64,000 nucleotides of DNA, taken from positions 2,728,001 to 2,792,000 of the forward strand of contig JANTUC010000002.1 in the NCBI GenBank assembly GCA_026873275.1. Direction: 5' to 3'. The DNA comes from Pseudopithomyces maydicus. Lineage: Eukaryota > Ascomycota > Dothideomycetes > Pleosporales > Didymosphaeriaceae. This document shows, piece by piece, positions 1-12,800 of this stretch. Under the pieces are notes generated by a model. The model saw nothing but the letters and a program-made list of their open reading frames with translations, did no database searches and was not told the DNA's origin. A program made the translations under genes and the position numbers. Position 1 is the stretch's first letter; every line of letters starts with the position of its first letter.

Positions 1-926
1 ACTGCTACGGACGCATTTGTTCATCTGGACTGTGTTCAGCCCAAAGTATCTGTTTGCTATGGCGTGGGGCGTTGCATATCATTTTGGAGGAACTTTGGGC
101 TTGGGGAGCTTGATTTGGCGGGCAGGGAAATGGTGAGGTGTGTACATGTTGGTCGGGGCGGTAGAGTCGATGTTGACGACGGTAGTGTACCTGAGTAGAC
201 GGCGCTTGTCAAAGCGCCCTGTAAATGGCACCGGCAGCCTCCGAGCACGCCGTTGAAGGCTGTTCCCCAGATACGCAATGGGAGAGCATTCTGTCGAAAA
301 AGTGGGCCTTTGTGGAGCGATGTCAGGCCTTTGGCATATGCAAGCTAACGATGGCGGACCCCTAAATCGAAAATTCCGACGGAGAGCCGGCGTTCGACAA
401 GAGCACCTAAGGAAGGAAACTCTATTCCCCTTAATTTTATCAGGCCAAGTTGTGGACAGTGCATGCGCGACATAGTGGATCTGAAGTTGGAGAGGCTGGA
501 AAGCACGTGTTAAAAGGCGGTGTGTGCTGTCTTTCGCGAAGCGCCTAGCTGCGAATCTTTGAACTGCACCTTCAAATCTGCGTTATCCAGAGCCGCGTCG
601 ACATCGCGCATCCCAGTACCGCGTGTCACCTCAGGAAAACCATTGTGCGGGCCGATGTTTTTCAGACCTCCCCGCCGGTATTCGATATCGTTCATCCGGA
701 AGCGCATCACACTGGACCAGGACCTCGCGCATCGGTTGAAACCCTGACCTTATCTGGTATCTGGAACACGTGCGCGCATACTCAGACCTCTTGTCGCGAC
801 TTATAACCAGACCTGCGAATTTTTCCGGACGTTGCCCTGATCCAACCGCTCAACGACCCCGCTCGGCGCGTAAATCTGGATTTTGGTCGCGAAATTTGCG
901 CCATCTCGACCACTTCTGCAAGAGCT
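1..926. other. Intergenic / 5' flank, no supported gene
   Basis: Only short overlapping open frames occur on both strands and none resembles a protein family. The right part is presumably the promoter and leader of the gene starting at 927. I saw no tRNA-like structure or repeat. Confidence 0.5.
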
Positions 927-2630
927 ATGGACCGAGAATACAGCCATGCCCTCTCCGAGATTATTCGTCAAAGTGAGACGTTCCGCGCTGCTTTGGCCTC
1001 CAGTGTGCGCGACTTGGACACGCAATGTAGCTCGTTAGGCGGAAGCGCAGAAGATAGGGCGGAAGTGGTATGTATGGACCGGGACATTGCAATATATGCG
1101 TTAACGAAAGTTTAGCTTCCTAGTAAACAGCTTCGCGACGAAGCTGATGAAGTGATGCTGCCAATTTTCCTGAAGGAATTCCCGGAATACTCTGCAGAAT
1201 TTGAAGAACGGATACTGCAGATACAGAGGCAAAAGAAAGAAAGCGAAGAGAGCAACACATCAAATGCTCCTAGTATTCCAGAACCAGTCATCGATGAGCC
1301 AGTAAAAGCAGACGCCAAAGCTGAATTCCTCGAAGACTCAGAAATAATCGTCGAGGAGCCAGCTGTCGAGCAAGATGTCCCCAACTCCCTGGAAGATTCG
1401 GAAATAGTCATCGACGAACCGATTAACGAAAAGGATGTCTTGGTTTGCGAAAAAGACCTCTCGGACTCTTCAGAAAGCTCAGAAATAGTTATCGACGAGC
1501 CAGTTGTCGAAAATCATGACCATCTCCCAGAAAACAACTCAGAGACAATCATTGAGGACCCAATTCGCGAAAATGATGAACTGCACCCAGAGGATAACTC
1601 GGAAATAATTATTGAAGACCCTATTCGCGAAAGTAATATTATCAGCTCACCTACTCCTATGGAACCGACTCTTGATGAGACGGTACCCGAAGACTACTTT
1701 CTGAGCTCCCCCACCATTCCGGAATCCGTGATCAATGAGGCAGCACGTACTCCGTTCCGACCCATCGACTTTATGCAAACACCTTCTTCTGCCGAGGGCC
1801 ATGCATACAGTCAAATGCATACCGGCTCTCCACGAGCAGGAACTCCACGATCCAGAATCCCACGGCCAAGCCTCTCACGACTCAGCATTTCGAGCATCTC
1901 CAGCATTTCACGACCCAGGACCCCGCAGCCCATCATCACTTCACACCCCAACACCGAACACTCTAGCATACCACGGCCTAACACATCACGCGCCAATACC
2001 GCCCCACCGAGCACTCCGAGGTCCAACGTCTCACAGCCCATGACCCCACGATCCAGCATGTCAAGACGGGACAGCATACAATCCACGACATCACGAGCTA
2101 GCTTCCGATCTGCGACTTCCAGAGCTAGTTTCCGATCCAGCACCTCGTCCATCAGCTTCCGCTCAAGCATGCCCCGCCCCGTCACCCCCCGCGCAACCAC
2201 ATCCCCCGACCCCCGCGTCGCGCGCGCCAGCTTCGCCTCCCCCACCCTCGCCTCCCTCGCAAAATCCAGCACCCGCTCCTCCAAGAACAGCACCCCCGCG
2301 AAGACACCGACCAAGTCAACGCCCACCTCGTCGCGAATCTCGCCCGCCATGGCTGCCGAGGCTGGAAACGCAACATCCTCGCTCGCGGAAGACTCTGCCG
2401 ACGAAGAAAGCGAGTATGCGCATGGGTTTATGAGCTCTCCGTCCAGCGCCGCGGCTGGCGACGACGACGCCCTCGACCAGCTGCACAACGCGACGCCGAG
2501 CCGGGCCCCGCGCAGCGCGAACATGCTGTCCAAGATGCCTGCCCCTGTCTCGCGGAGCTCATCGATCCTGTCCTCTGTGAGAAAGCAGAGGAGTAGGCCG
2601 TCGCTGAAGACGCCGCGGAAGACGACGTAG
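927..2630 (+). CDS. Uncharacterised Ser/Pro-rich protein with acidic repeats and SxIP motifs
   Basis: Two exons: 927..1067, an intron with GTATGT donor, then 1116..2630 (acceptor TTTAG at 1115; the CAG at 1130 also keeps frame), giving 551 or 546 aa. The N-terminal ~85 residues look like a short helical region (HALSEIIRQSETFRAAL, then EYSAEFEERILQIQRQKK). Five acidic repeats follow (about 1330-1640; core S-E-[IV]-[IV]-[IV]-[DE]-[DE]-P). The rest is low-complexity, rich in Ser, Pro, Arg and Thr (many SRxS and TPR), with an Ala/Asp-rich patch and a basic C-terminus. The motifs SRIP (1851-1862) and SSIP (1962-1973) sit in basic, Ser/Pro-rich context, as in EB1-binding microtubule plus-end proteins. 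No enzymatic domain is recognised. The start is the first ATG that splices into the long frame. A microtubule role is only inference. Confidence 0.7.
1330..1640 (+). repeat. Five degenerate acidic repeats within the coding sequence
   Basis: Repeat cores read SEIIVEEP, SEIVIDEP, SEIVIDEP, SETIIEDP and SEIIIEDP, spaced about 15-25 residues apart with conserved downstream acidic residues. The hydrophobic triplet flanked by Ser and acidic residues resembles SUMO-interacting motifs, though no unit matches the canonical four-position consensus exactly. Confidence 0.75.
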
Positions 2631-3300
2631 CCTTTCTTTTCTTCTCTTGTCTTTTCTTTTGTCATCACTCTCTTTTGTGTTTGCATTTGCAATGTTTGTT
2701 GAGCGCGGCGTCTACCAGGGGACGGACGGTTACCGGATCGCGGTGTGTGTATTTGTTGCTGTTGTCATTATGCTGTTGCTGGGTTTGCATAAACCGACCA
2801 CTCACTCACTCATTCACTCTCCTTTGTCACTCGATGCATACTTTCTTTTGTCAGTCCGATACATACATATTGCATAATCACGGCCGCGGCGGTCACCCAT
2901 TTCCTTGCTGTCTGTTTGGCGCCGGGGAAGAGCGCGGCGAGATTGGTTTTTGATTGGGTGCTCTGAGCTCTCCTCCCTCGCGTGAGGAGTGAAGCTCGAT
3001 TTTTTTTTTGCATCTCGGGGATAGACTAGATTTGGGTAGTTCTGTCATCTTTCTAGCATATAGAGCTGCGATGATACCCTGTTCGTAGAACCTTTTAATC
3101 ACAACATGTTACCAGTGCAAGATTAAGCAGTGAAACCAGTGCAAGCGTTGATATTTTGTCCAAATGGCGATACGTCGTTGATACGCCGGGTAATCCTATT
3201 TCTATCCACCCCCCAAACGAAAGATCATGATACGCCAGCTTGGTTTCGTACCAGGCTCAACTCCCGAACGCCACTTATGGTATGTTTACCTCAAACTCAC
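2631..3300. other. Convergent intergenic region
   Basis: This stretch separates the 3' ends of the Ser/Pro-rich gene (+) and the NHX1 gene (-). It is T-rich after 2631 and contains short open frames without family resemblance. It probably holds both 3' UTRs. Confidence 0.5.
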
Positions 3301-5472
3301 TCATGCGTTGCTCGGCCCGCCGCCACTTTTGGGATCGAGGAGCAGATGCGGCTTCAAGAAACCGTCGTCGATTTGCTTGAATGCGTTCGCGGGATCGTGA
3401 GAGATGTCCGAAATGAGTTGCTTCACCGCACCTGTCGCGGTCGCAACCCTCGAACTGCCCTCGCCACCGCTTGTTGGCGGTCTGATGGACCCAGATGTGG
3501 GATAAGGTGACTCTGATACCAGCGGCGATGCCACCCTGTTTGGCGACCGACGCGCGCTTGGTGGGAGGTCGAGGTCCAAATCATCCTCGTCATCGTTGCT
3601 TCCACTGTCTCCAGGACTGAGAAGCCCTTGGTCGGCACCGTCTTTCCTTCTCGGCTTACTGCTTCCTCTCCTACTCGACAGCGTAGGCCTACTGGGTGGT
3701 GTGTGCCCACTGCTGCTGCTGTAGGCGCCTTCTTGTCCGTTGACGTTGGAAAGCGCAAAGCCGTTCTGGCCCGATCGTGGGATATGCCCGAAGCCTTGAC
3801 CCTTGTTTCGAGAATAAGTGCCACCATTGATCGCTTCGATATCGAATTCGTCATCGGAGTCGATTTCTTCCACAACGCCGGTGCGAATACCCAAAATCTC
3901 AAGCATACGTGCTGTGGTACCACCGAAGATGATAACAGTAAGCACGACCACGATGAGTACCGTGGCGCGCAGCGTTTCTGCATTCGGTCCCGATAAGCCT
4001 GCTGCAAGCGCAACACCGACTGCGCCTCGTAGACCGGCCCAGAACATCATCGCTTGGTGGTTGTATGGGATCTCTTCGCCGGAATCGGGCGCACCGTGAC
4101 GGCGCGAACGGTATCGCGAGACGGCGTTTATCACTCGGGCAAGCGGGAAAACGGCAGCCCAACGAGCGGCGCAGATGCCTATCACGGTGATGAGGATGAA
4201 AAGGGGGTTGTAGTCATCGTAGGAGAAAAGAGATATGCCAAGGTAGATGAAAATGAAGTTTTCGGACAACTGCGCAGTGGTCTGGAAGACGAATTTCGTG
4301 GTCAATTGGGTTCGGCGCGACATGTTGTGGTAGGCGTAGTGCTTCATGCAGATACCGCAAAACAGCAAAGACACAATTCCTGCTTGAATTAGCATATATT
4401 CGAAGGTTCCAAAGGGGCCACTTACCAGACATATGAATGGCATTGGAGAAGAAGTAGGTCAGGTAAGCGATGAGAATGATGAGACAGCTCTCGGTCTTGG
4501 GGAAGCGCCGTATGTAGGTGAATTTGAGCGTCAGCGAGGCGCCGATGCCAACCATGACGCCGATGAAAAGGCTTCCAAAGAAGACGCCAAAGAAGATTCC
4601 CACAGCTTCAAACAAGCTCAAGATACCAAGTGTCTCTGCTCCATCTTTGTACTTTTGGGCGGTTTCGAACAAGACGATGGCGATGGCATCATTCAAGATG
4701 GATTCTCCGAAAATGAGGGTGTACAGCTTCGGTTCGACCTTGTACGTGTTGAAGATGGCGAGGATGGTGACGGGGTCGGTGGCTGATAGGGTGGCGCCTA
4801 CCGACATGGCCTCGACGAAGTTGATCTTGAAGCCATCCAGCGGTATTCTCGTCCACAGAAACAGTATGACACCGAGGACGACGGCGGAAATGAAGGTACC
4901 GGCGAAGGCAAAAGTAAGGATGGTGCCAATGTGGCGGAAGAAGTTACCCTGAGATGGTCAGCCATTGAATTGGGCAGGTGGCAGTCAGGCGTACTTGATG
5001 CAGTTCATATCCGGACGACAAGATGATGGGTGGCAGCAGAAGATTGAAGAACATCTGGTAGTCGAAGCTGACCGTCTCGCGGATGGAGGCGACGTCGGTT
5101 ACGCGCAGGATCAGGCCGACGAACATGCCGGCAAAGATGGAGAGCACCGTCTCATGCACGGCCTGAATTTTCCGGGTCTGGAGGATATAGCTGGTGAACA
5201 GAGCGACGATCAGCAGAGCGATCAGAATAGAAAGCCCCCATGATGTAAAGATCTCCTTCTGGCCTGCCTCGGGGGCCTCTGGGTTGGGGTTAGAAGTGGG
5301 ATGGTAGGGAGGGCGGGAAAGAGCATCTGACCTTCGGGGTCTGCGTCGGTGGTTTCTCGCTCTGGCGACAAGTCAGTAGGCTGGATGGTGCATACTTGTA
5401 TACATGTATACGTGGATGCATGGGGCGCATACTCAGGAGCTCGGAGACGGCCCACCCCACTGCGGAAGCCAT
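3301..5472 (-). CDS. NHX1: Endosomal/vacuolar Na+(K+)/H+ exchanger, NHX1 type
   Basis: Complement of join(3301..4379, 4426..4948, 4995..5278, 5332..5361, 5433..5472), about 651 aa. The introns are 46-71 bp and one exon is only 30 nt. It belongs to the CPA1 cation/proton antiporters of endosomes and vacuoles, which exchange luminal H+ for Na+ or K+ and set organelle pH. Visible hallmarks are about 12 membrane segments, FFNLLLPPIILSSGYEL in the core, the ATDPVT segment, FGESILNDAIAIVLFE and GLRGAVGVALA. The last ~200 residues are a hydrophilic cytosolic tail rich in Ser, Asp and Pro (DDEDDLDLDLPPSARRSPNR). The start at 5472 joins in frame through the micro-exon to the first membrane segment. 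It is divergent from the sucrose-type transporter, with an 857-bp shared upstream region. Confidence 0.92.
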
Positions 5473-6329
5473 GTTGGGCTTTCGGGAAGCAGGGCTATAC
5501 CATGGACGGTTGGCGGTATTTGCGGTGTTTGCGCAGAGGAGAGGTGGCTCCTAGGGTGGTGCGACGCAGGGTAGCAATGGAGCTGCCGCCTGGGGGTGTC
5601 GGTGCAACGTGCTACGGAGCGTGCAGGTGAGGGCTGAGGACGCGGGCGCAGGGAGCGCGTCGTTGGCGGGGGCTGGGCGGCAGCCGTGGACAAGGAGGCG
5701 TCTTCGTTGTCGTCGAAGCCTGGCTGGCTGGGGTTCACTCGTCGTCGGGATGATTTGCTGGTGTCCTGTCCGGTGATTTCTCCACGCGCTCTTGTTGGCG
5801 TCGCAGTCGCAGCGGAGACCAGATGCGCCGTCCCAGTGCCGCCAGTCTCCTTGAGGTTAGTGTCAAAGCAAGGGTCCGAGGGAGCGAACGGCGGCCGCGG
5901 CCAACGTCATCGCGAGATAATTCGTTCAAGAGCGCCCGCCAAAAGGGCCTGCATGACCATGTTTGACCGCCTCGACCAGCTGCCCTAGTCTACAAGCGCT
6001 CTGCACATCTTGTTGCTGGCCCCACTACCCTCTGCGCTGACCTCACTATCGGAACCACTTCATTTACCATCCTACTCCCGGTCTGTTCACAGTCTGGATT
6101 CCCCAACCTCCGCCCTAGTCTTCTTACCTGCCTTGCTCTGCCCAGCCTGACAACGGCATGGCAAGTCTGCCTCTCGACCTCCATTCCCGCCCCTAGACCC
6201 CGTCTCGTGCCTCTCTTCCCCCTCCTCGTCGTCCAACTTGTACTTGCCGCCATCCGTGCGTGAAACATTGTTACTCACCCGACGCCCACCTCAAGACGCC
6301 GGGACCGCACAGCGTCCGCCCAAGTCACC
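5473..6329. other. Divergent promoter region, NHX1 / sucrose-type transporter
   Basis: No credible gene. The part next to the transporter start (about 6000-6330) is a pyrimidine-rich (C/T) stretch, typical of fungal promoters and leaders. Confidence 0.55.
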
Positions 6330-8407
6330 ATGCCACCTAAACGTCCCGCCCTCGTGTCCTCGTCGACATCCTCGCCGCACTCGTCGCTCCATTCCCCTCT
6401 GTTCCCACCACGCCCGCGATTGCAGACCGACACTAAGAACGTTGCCTTCCGCCGGAATTCTCTCGATCCACCCATGGAGCAGGTCATCAACGAGACCTCG
6501 CCTTTGATGCGCCCTCGCTCCTCTGCAGACTTTGACGGACTCGACAAGGTCATCTCGCCCATCGATAGTGACGACTGGCAAGGCGACGATGCCGATGAAA
6601 CAAAGAGCAGCTTCTTCCTGTTCCTGCTCACCTTGGGCGGTCTTGGTCTGCAGATCGGCTGGTCTGTCGAAACTTCAAATGGCTCGGTGAGTTAGGTACG
6701 TATCGCGGTTGTTGGGCTCTCATGCTGATGGTGTATGTAGCCGTACCTGTTGTCCCTGGGTCTCAGCAAGTCCATGCTTGCCTTGGTCTGGATCGCTGGT
6801 CCACTGTCGGGCGCCCTGGTGCAACCTTATGTTGGAATGAAGAGCGACAACTGTCGTATAAGATGGGGCAAGCGAAGACCCTTCATTGTCGGCGGCGCAG
6901 CAGCCACCATGGTGTCCTTGATGGTGCTGGCTTGGGCTGCAGAAATCGTTGGTGGCTTCCTAGGCATCTTCGGCGCGAACCGCGAAGGCGAATTCGTCAA
7001 AACCTCCATCATGCTTTTCGCTGTTTTGTTCGTATATGTGCTGGATTTCGCTATCAACGTCAGTAAGTGCAACCCATGAACACGTACCTACAATTACCTC
7101 TTACTGACTTTGCTATAGTCCAAGCTGGCATTCGAGCATACATCGTTGACGTCGCTCCGACCCATCAGCAGGAAGCCGCAAATGCCTGGATGATTCGTGC
7201 TTCTGGGGTTGGTAACATTCTAGGATACCTCGCAGGAAATGCTGACCTCCCAAAATACCTTCCTTTCTTCGGATCCAGCCAGTTCAAAGTACTCTGTGCC
7301 ATCGCTTGTATCATCATGACCATCACCGTTGGTATCAGCTGCGTCACTGTCTCCGAGCGCGACCCCACTTTTGAAGGACCCCCAGCTCCTCAAGAAGGCC
7401 TACTTAGCTTCTTCAAGTCCCTGGCCCGTAGCGTGCGTTCCCTGCCGTTGCAAATCAAGAGGGTCTGCGAAGTTCAGTTCTTTGCCTGGATTGGTTGGTT
7501 CCCATTTCTGTTCTACATCACTACCTACATCGGCGACCTGTACTTCGACCAGGAATATGAGAAGAATCCCAATATGACCGAGGATGAGATCTCTGCCGTA
7601 TTAGAGACAGGCACCCGCGTTGGTACTGGCGCCCTGCTAATCTTCGCCATCACCACCTTCGCCGCGTCCGTCGTCCTGCCCTTCATAATCCCGCCCACCT
7701 ATTCTGCCCCTGAAACAGCAGGTGGCGCGACAACACCGATGACGCCAATGACACCAGGGACGCCTGGTGGACTAGCAGGCTCGGGCTATTTCTCTCTGAA
7801 AGATGGTGGTCGAAGCTCCCGACATGCTAAGAGCTTGTCGGCGCGCCTCGCTGATTACGGGACTGCTTTCCAAATCCAGAGTCTCACGCTACGTCGGAGT
7901 TGGTTCATTTCACATCTCATGTTCACTGCCCTCATGGTAGCGACCTTCTTCGTCCGCGGCACGACTTCTGCCACTGTACTTGTAGCACTGATCGGAATAC
8001 CCTGGGCTCTGACAAACTGGGCGCCGTTTGCGCTTCTATCTTCCGAAATCTCTAAGCGCGATGCCATGCGCCGCGGCCTCCTCCGCCCCGATCCCTCCGA
8101 CCGCGAAGCGAACCGCATTGCTAATGGCGAAGACGATGCTGCCGAGCAGGGCGCCGATCAGGCGGGTGTTATTTTGGGTATTCACAACGTCGCCATCGCT
8201 GCTCCCCAGGTCATCGCTACACTTTTCAGCTCCGTCATTTTCAAGTTTCTCCAGAAACCCAGAGGCACCCCGAACGATAACAGCGTGGCCTGGGTGCTTA
8301 GGTTTGGAGGCTGCTGTGCTATCGTGGCTGCGTGGCTCACACTCAGAGTGCATGAAGACAAGGAAGACCCCGATGTGATCGTCTCGAGGAGGAGACGTCC
8401 ATCTTAA
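6330..8407 (+). CDS. Sucrose/maltose-type sugar:H+ symporter (GPH/SUT-like MFS)
   Basis: Exons 6330..6686, 6741..7062 and 7119..8407, giving 655 aa. The family (glycoside-pentoside-hexuronide MFS; fission yeast Sut1, plant SUTs) imports disaccharides with protons at the plasma membrane. A ~90-residue hydrophilic N-terminus precedes the first membrane segment (FFLFLLTLGGLGLQIGWSVE). The family signature R-x-R-W-G-K-R-R-P-F-I between TM2 and TM3 is intact, and AYIVDVAPTHQQEAANAW follows. A long cytosolic loop rich in Thr-Pro (TTPMTPMTPGTPGG) lies near the middle. The exon joins regenerate the continuous family sequence (NGS|PYLLSLG and AINV|IQAG). Substrate specificity cannot be read from sequence alone. 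Confidence 0.88.
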
Positions 8408-9876
8408 ATGAAGTTACCGAGGTGCGGACGTTTGGATTCGGCAAGAGTTCAAAGATAGATTTTGGATGCAAAATGAAGCACTGGGGTATGCATTGACGCG
8501 CAAAAGATGATATACACAGGCTGGCGTGGGCCTGGGGAATTGTTTTTTGGCGTTGCAAGTATATATATATGGGTTGGTTGTTTGGGCAGAACTCCTCTTT
8601 GAACATGGCATAGTAAGCATGGCGTTTCCGGATGACACGCTATGCAGATAGAACGATTGAATGAATGAAAACGAGTCACGGCATTACGAATTACCCTCTT
8701 CTTTGTCGCCGCAAATCGTGTATCCCGTTCCATGACTACAACACACTACTTAGACACAATACTAGATATAGTCTTCATGCAGGCGACAAGAACCCAGCAC
8801 CTTAGACTAGCCCCATCTCACTACCCAGTCAGTCCCTATCCAAACCCACTTAACCAGATCTCATCTCCACTCCCCCAGCCGCTCTTCCACACAGCATAAA
8901 CTCAACCTCCGCTCCCTCCCTCCCTCACCGCCTTCCTCAAAAATGACGTACCACCGCCCGCCCACTCGTTCGGCACGCATTCCCAAATTGCTCGCCTGAC
9001 TGACCCCGCTTACACGCTAGGTAATGCTTTCTTTCTTTCTTTCTTCCTTCCGCTTGTTTGGGTTTTTCCGTTGCAGCTGTGCCGTTCTACGCGCGAGACG
9101 CTAGGGTAGGATGCGCATACGTGGACTCCGCGGAGGGGAACTAGCGCCCTGAATACGGGAGGGAGCACGAGGTGTGTGGTGGTTGGGGAGGAAAGAGGGT
9201 GACGTCAGGTGGGGGCTGGGCGGCGGAGGAAGGCGGTTGGTAGGTACATGAGTAGTTCGTTTTGTGTTGCGGTGTGAGATGGGCAGGGGAGGGTTTGAGG
9301 AGTTGATGGCGATAGTAGATAATGACAAGTTTTACGAGCACGTCTCATGCAAAAAGACACCATCCATAACGATGTGCACATGCAATCCATTCAAACTATC
9401 TGCATCCCAGCGCAAAGCCCACGCCCAATCTCATCTCGATACCGTGCTCCCATCCTGTTGCAACGAATGCCCCAAGATCGCACAGCCCAAGTTTCCACCG
9501 CATCAATCATATCCGAAAATGTTCCCCGATAATAAAAAAAAGAACAAGGATTCAAAGTTACGCTTTACGCCCAAACCATCCACTTGGGGAGATGGATCCA
9601 ATCCATGTGTAAAGGAAACGAACAAGGGGGGAACACCGCGCGCCAGCCAGCCAAAGATTATACAGCTTGGAAAAGACATTGGGAGAAGGTGACGAAGAGG
9701 CGCGCAGGTCGCCGCGTGTGGTGGCTGGCGCGACTCGCATGCGGGAAGGGAACAACTGTGCCGACCGCCTCATGCAAACGGAAAGTCTATGACATATAAT
9801 GAACCGTTCAGCCTGAGGCAGTCAGCAAGGGCTGTCTAGAGAACCTGGAGTTGTAATAGACTTACTACCATGTTGC
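8408..9876. other. Convergent intergenic region with short microsatellite
   Basis: It lies between the ends of the transporter (+) and the Snf2-type ATPase (-). A CTTT microsatellite with CTTC interruptions runs about 9026-9050, preceded by a C/T-rich stretch from ~8820. A 142-codon open frame (9264-9692) shows no family features and is probably not coding. Confidence 0.55.
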
Positions 9877-12800
9877 TCACATCGCCCGAGGCGTACCGAC
9901 GGCGCTGGGCAGACCGGTGCTCAGTCCACCGTTTACGGAGCTGGTATCCGGGTCGTCGAAGTCTTGCCATTCGGGATTGCTCGCGGTAGACTCCGTGAGC
10001 TTGGTGACGCACGTAGTCTCGATCAAGTTGGCATCCTTGAAAAGAAGGCTGCCGTCTTCGTTGTACGTCCGACAGTTGTTGCAGAGGAGTGCAATATCAG
10101 CCCGGAACTGCTTCAGAGACTGGTATTCCTTCTTGTTGATCTTCTTCTTGATCATGTCCATGCATATTGGGTTCTTGATGATTTGGTAGTAGTCGGCGTA
10201 ATCGTACCTATCAGGAAGCTCGATGAATGGATCGATGATGCCACGAGGTAGAAGGCTTGGGTCGGTAGGATCCGTGACTTCGAGGTCATTTAGGGCCTCA
10301 TAGGCCTCGTTGAGTATCTTCTGTATCGCAGTACGCTGTTCGGGGCTGAGAGTCTCCTGGACCTTGGGTGCTGGTCGGCCACGCTTTCGAGGACCAGGAG
10401 TACCGTCCAAGGACGCCTCATCCGCCTTACGCTTCTCAACCTTGGGCTTACGGCCACGTTTCTTCGGCCTCTCCTCCTCGGAGTCTTCCCGTGATGGGGC
10501 TGGAGAATCTCCGACATCTGGGCCTGGCCGAACCTGCTTGTTCTTGCCGCGCTTGGCGATTTTAGCTTCCTTGCGCGCAACAGCAGCTTCGATGTCGTCG
10601 TCGGAGTTGTCGACGGCTTCAAGCCATTGTTCTTCGGTAAGTCCATCGTCATATTTGACCCGTGTGCGCTCTCGAGCACCTCGTCCAACTGGTATCTCTT
10701 CGACAGGTTCTGGTTTGGCGTTCTCATCCTGAAGCCAGATATCAGGTAGCTCGGGCTCGCTCAGTAGACGGGGGTATTGTTTCCCGGTTCCGTAAGCATC
10801 ATTGGCTGCGCGTTCCTTATCCATTTGCCGGAAGATCAGCAACTCGTCTTCGTTTCGCTGCATGATAAGGTTGAGATCTTCGTCATCCATCTCGTCTTGT
10901 TCCATGTTTTCCACCGCTTCAGCAGAGTCCAACATAATTCGCAACATAGCGTCACGTTCCTCATTCGTGGATCTATTATCGAATTTACCGGCTTGAATGA
11001 CCTTGCCATCCATGTCTAATTTGTAATTTGCTCGTTCGAGGATTTTCTCTTCGACCGAGTTTGAAGTGATCAGACGAAGAATGCGGACTTCGTTCTTCTG
11101 GCCGATACGATGCGCACGATCTTGAGCTTGCAAATCTTGATGAGGGTTCCAATCGGAGTCGAAGATAATGACAGTATCTGCAGTCTGCAAATTGAGACCA
11201 AGACCTCCTGCACGAGTTGAAAGAAGGAAACAGAAGTATGGCGAGTCCGGGGCGTTGAAGTCCTTGAGGAGATCAGATCGATCGTCAGCCTTAGTCGAAC
11301 CGTCAAGCCTCATGTACTGCATTCCTCGTAGTCGCAAGAAGTCTTCCATGATGTTCATGATCTGTGTCATCTGGAAGAACATGAGCACACGATGGCCAGT
11401 GGCTTTGAACTTGGGTAGGATGCGGTCAAGAAGCTCGAACTTTCCGGCCGTTCGCCAAAGCAGATCGTTTGATAATTTAGAAGGGTTCATTTGGTCCTCG
11501 ACTGCCTCGAACACAAATGGATGGTTGCAGACTTTGCGCAGTTGCATAAGCATGTTGCTCAAACCACGCATACCAGTCTTGCCACCCTTCCCGTCACTGA
11601 CTTGAATGCTGGAATTAGTCACAAGCTGCTTGTAGAGCTTCGCTTGCAGTGCTGAGAAGTTGCACTTGATGACGCGCTCAGTCTTGTCTGGCAAATCTTT
11701 CTCGACATCCTTCTTCAGACGACGCAGCAAGAAGGGTCGAAGAACTTTATGCAGACGACGAATAACAAGCAGCTGTTCTTCTTCGTTCATCTCCATCTTA
11801 TCTTGACCACCCGTATTGGCAAAGGGGGTGTTGAACCACTCATCGAAAGATTTGGATGACTTGAAGATTGTGGGTAGAACAAAGTTAAGCATCGCCCAAA
11901 GCTCCGTAAGGTTATTCTGTAGCGGTGTTCCGGTGAGAATGAGACGGTATCGTGTAGTGTAGTATTGGGTGATGGTACTGCTCAGCTTGGAGTTCTGGTT
12001 CTTCATGCGGTGACCCTCGTCTACAATCATGTGAAGCCACTTGATCTTGCTCAGAATAGGACGATCTTTGATGATGAACTCGTAAGTAGTCAGGAGGACC
12101 TGGAATTGACCCCAGCGGATTTGCTGCTGATGCTGCTTTCGTGCATTGGGTGGTCCTTTGTACACAATCTTCGAAACACTGGGTGCCCATTTGTCAAACT
12201 CGTTGTTCCAGTTGGTCAAAGTACTCAGAGGAACAATGACCAGATAAGGACCAGGCTGCTGCTTCTTTTCAATCAGATACGTGATCAAACTGATTGTTTG
12301 GATGGTTTTGCCGAGACCCATCTCATCTGCAAGAATGCCGTTAAGGTTGTTGTTATAAAGCGATATCATCCACTGCAAACCCTTGATCTGGTATTCCTTC
12401 AAGGTACCACCGACGAGGCAGGACGCTTGATGAGTAACCTCTTCCTTGATACGATGAGCGATTTCGTAGTAGTCTGTACGCTTCTTGCCAGGTCGAGTGA
12501 CTTCCTCTTCGCCAGACTCGTCGTCGCTTGGCTCTTCGTCTGATGTCTCGTCTTGTTGGATGCCCAGTTTGTTGTTGGCTTGTCGCTGTTGCGCCTTGAC
12601 CGACGCTGACAACTGTTTGAGGAAACCATCGGTCTGCTTGAGAAGATGAGAGATACGTGTATCCTTGGCTTGGCCGAGCAGCTTGAGGTATGTCTCTTCA
12701 TCGTTGGACTTCAAAGCCTGAAGACGTTGTTTGGCAGTGCGCTCAACCCGCTTCTGTTCCTCCTTTTCGATGTTTTGGTGAGTTGTGATCATAGTGCGAC

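Noticed and set aside
9264..9692. 142-codon + frame with several Cys
   Set aside because: Cys/His spacing does not fit a zinc finger and the stretch lies in a convergent intergenic region.
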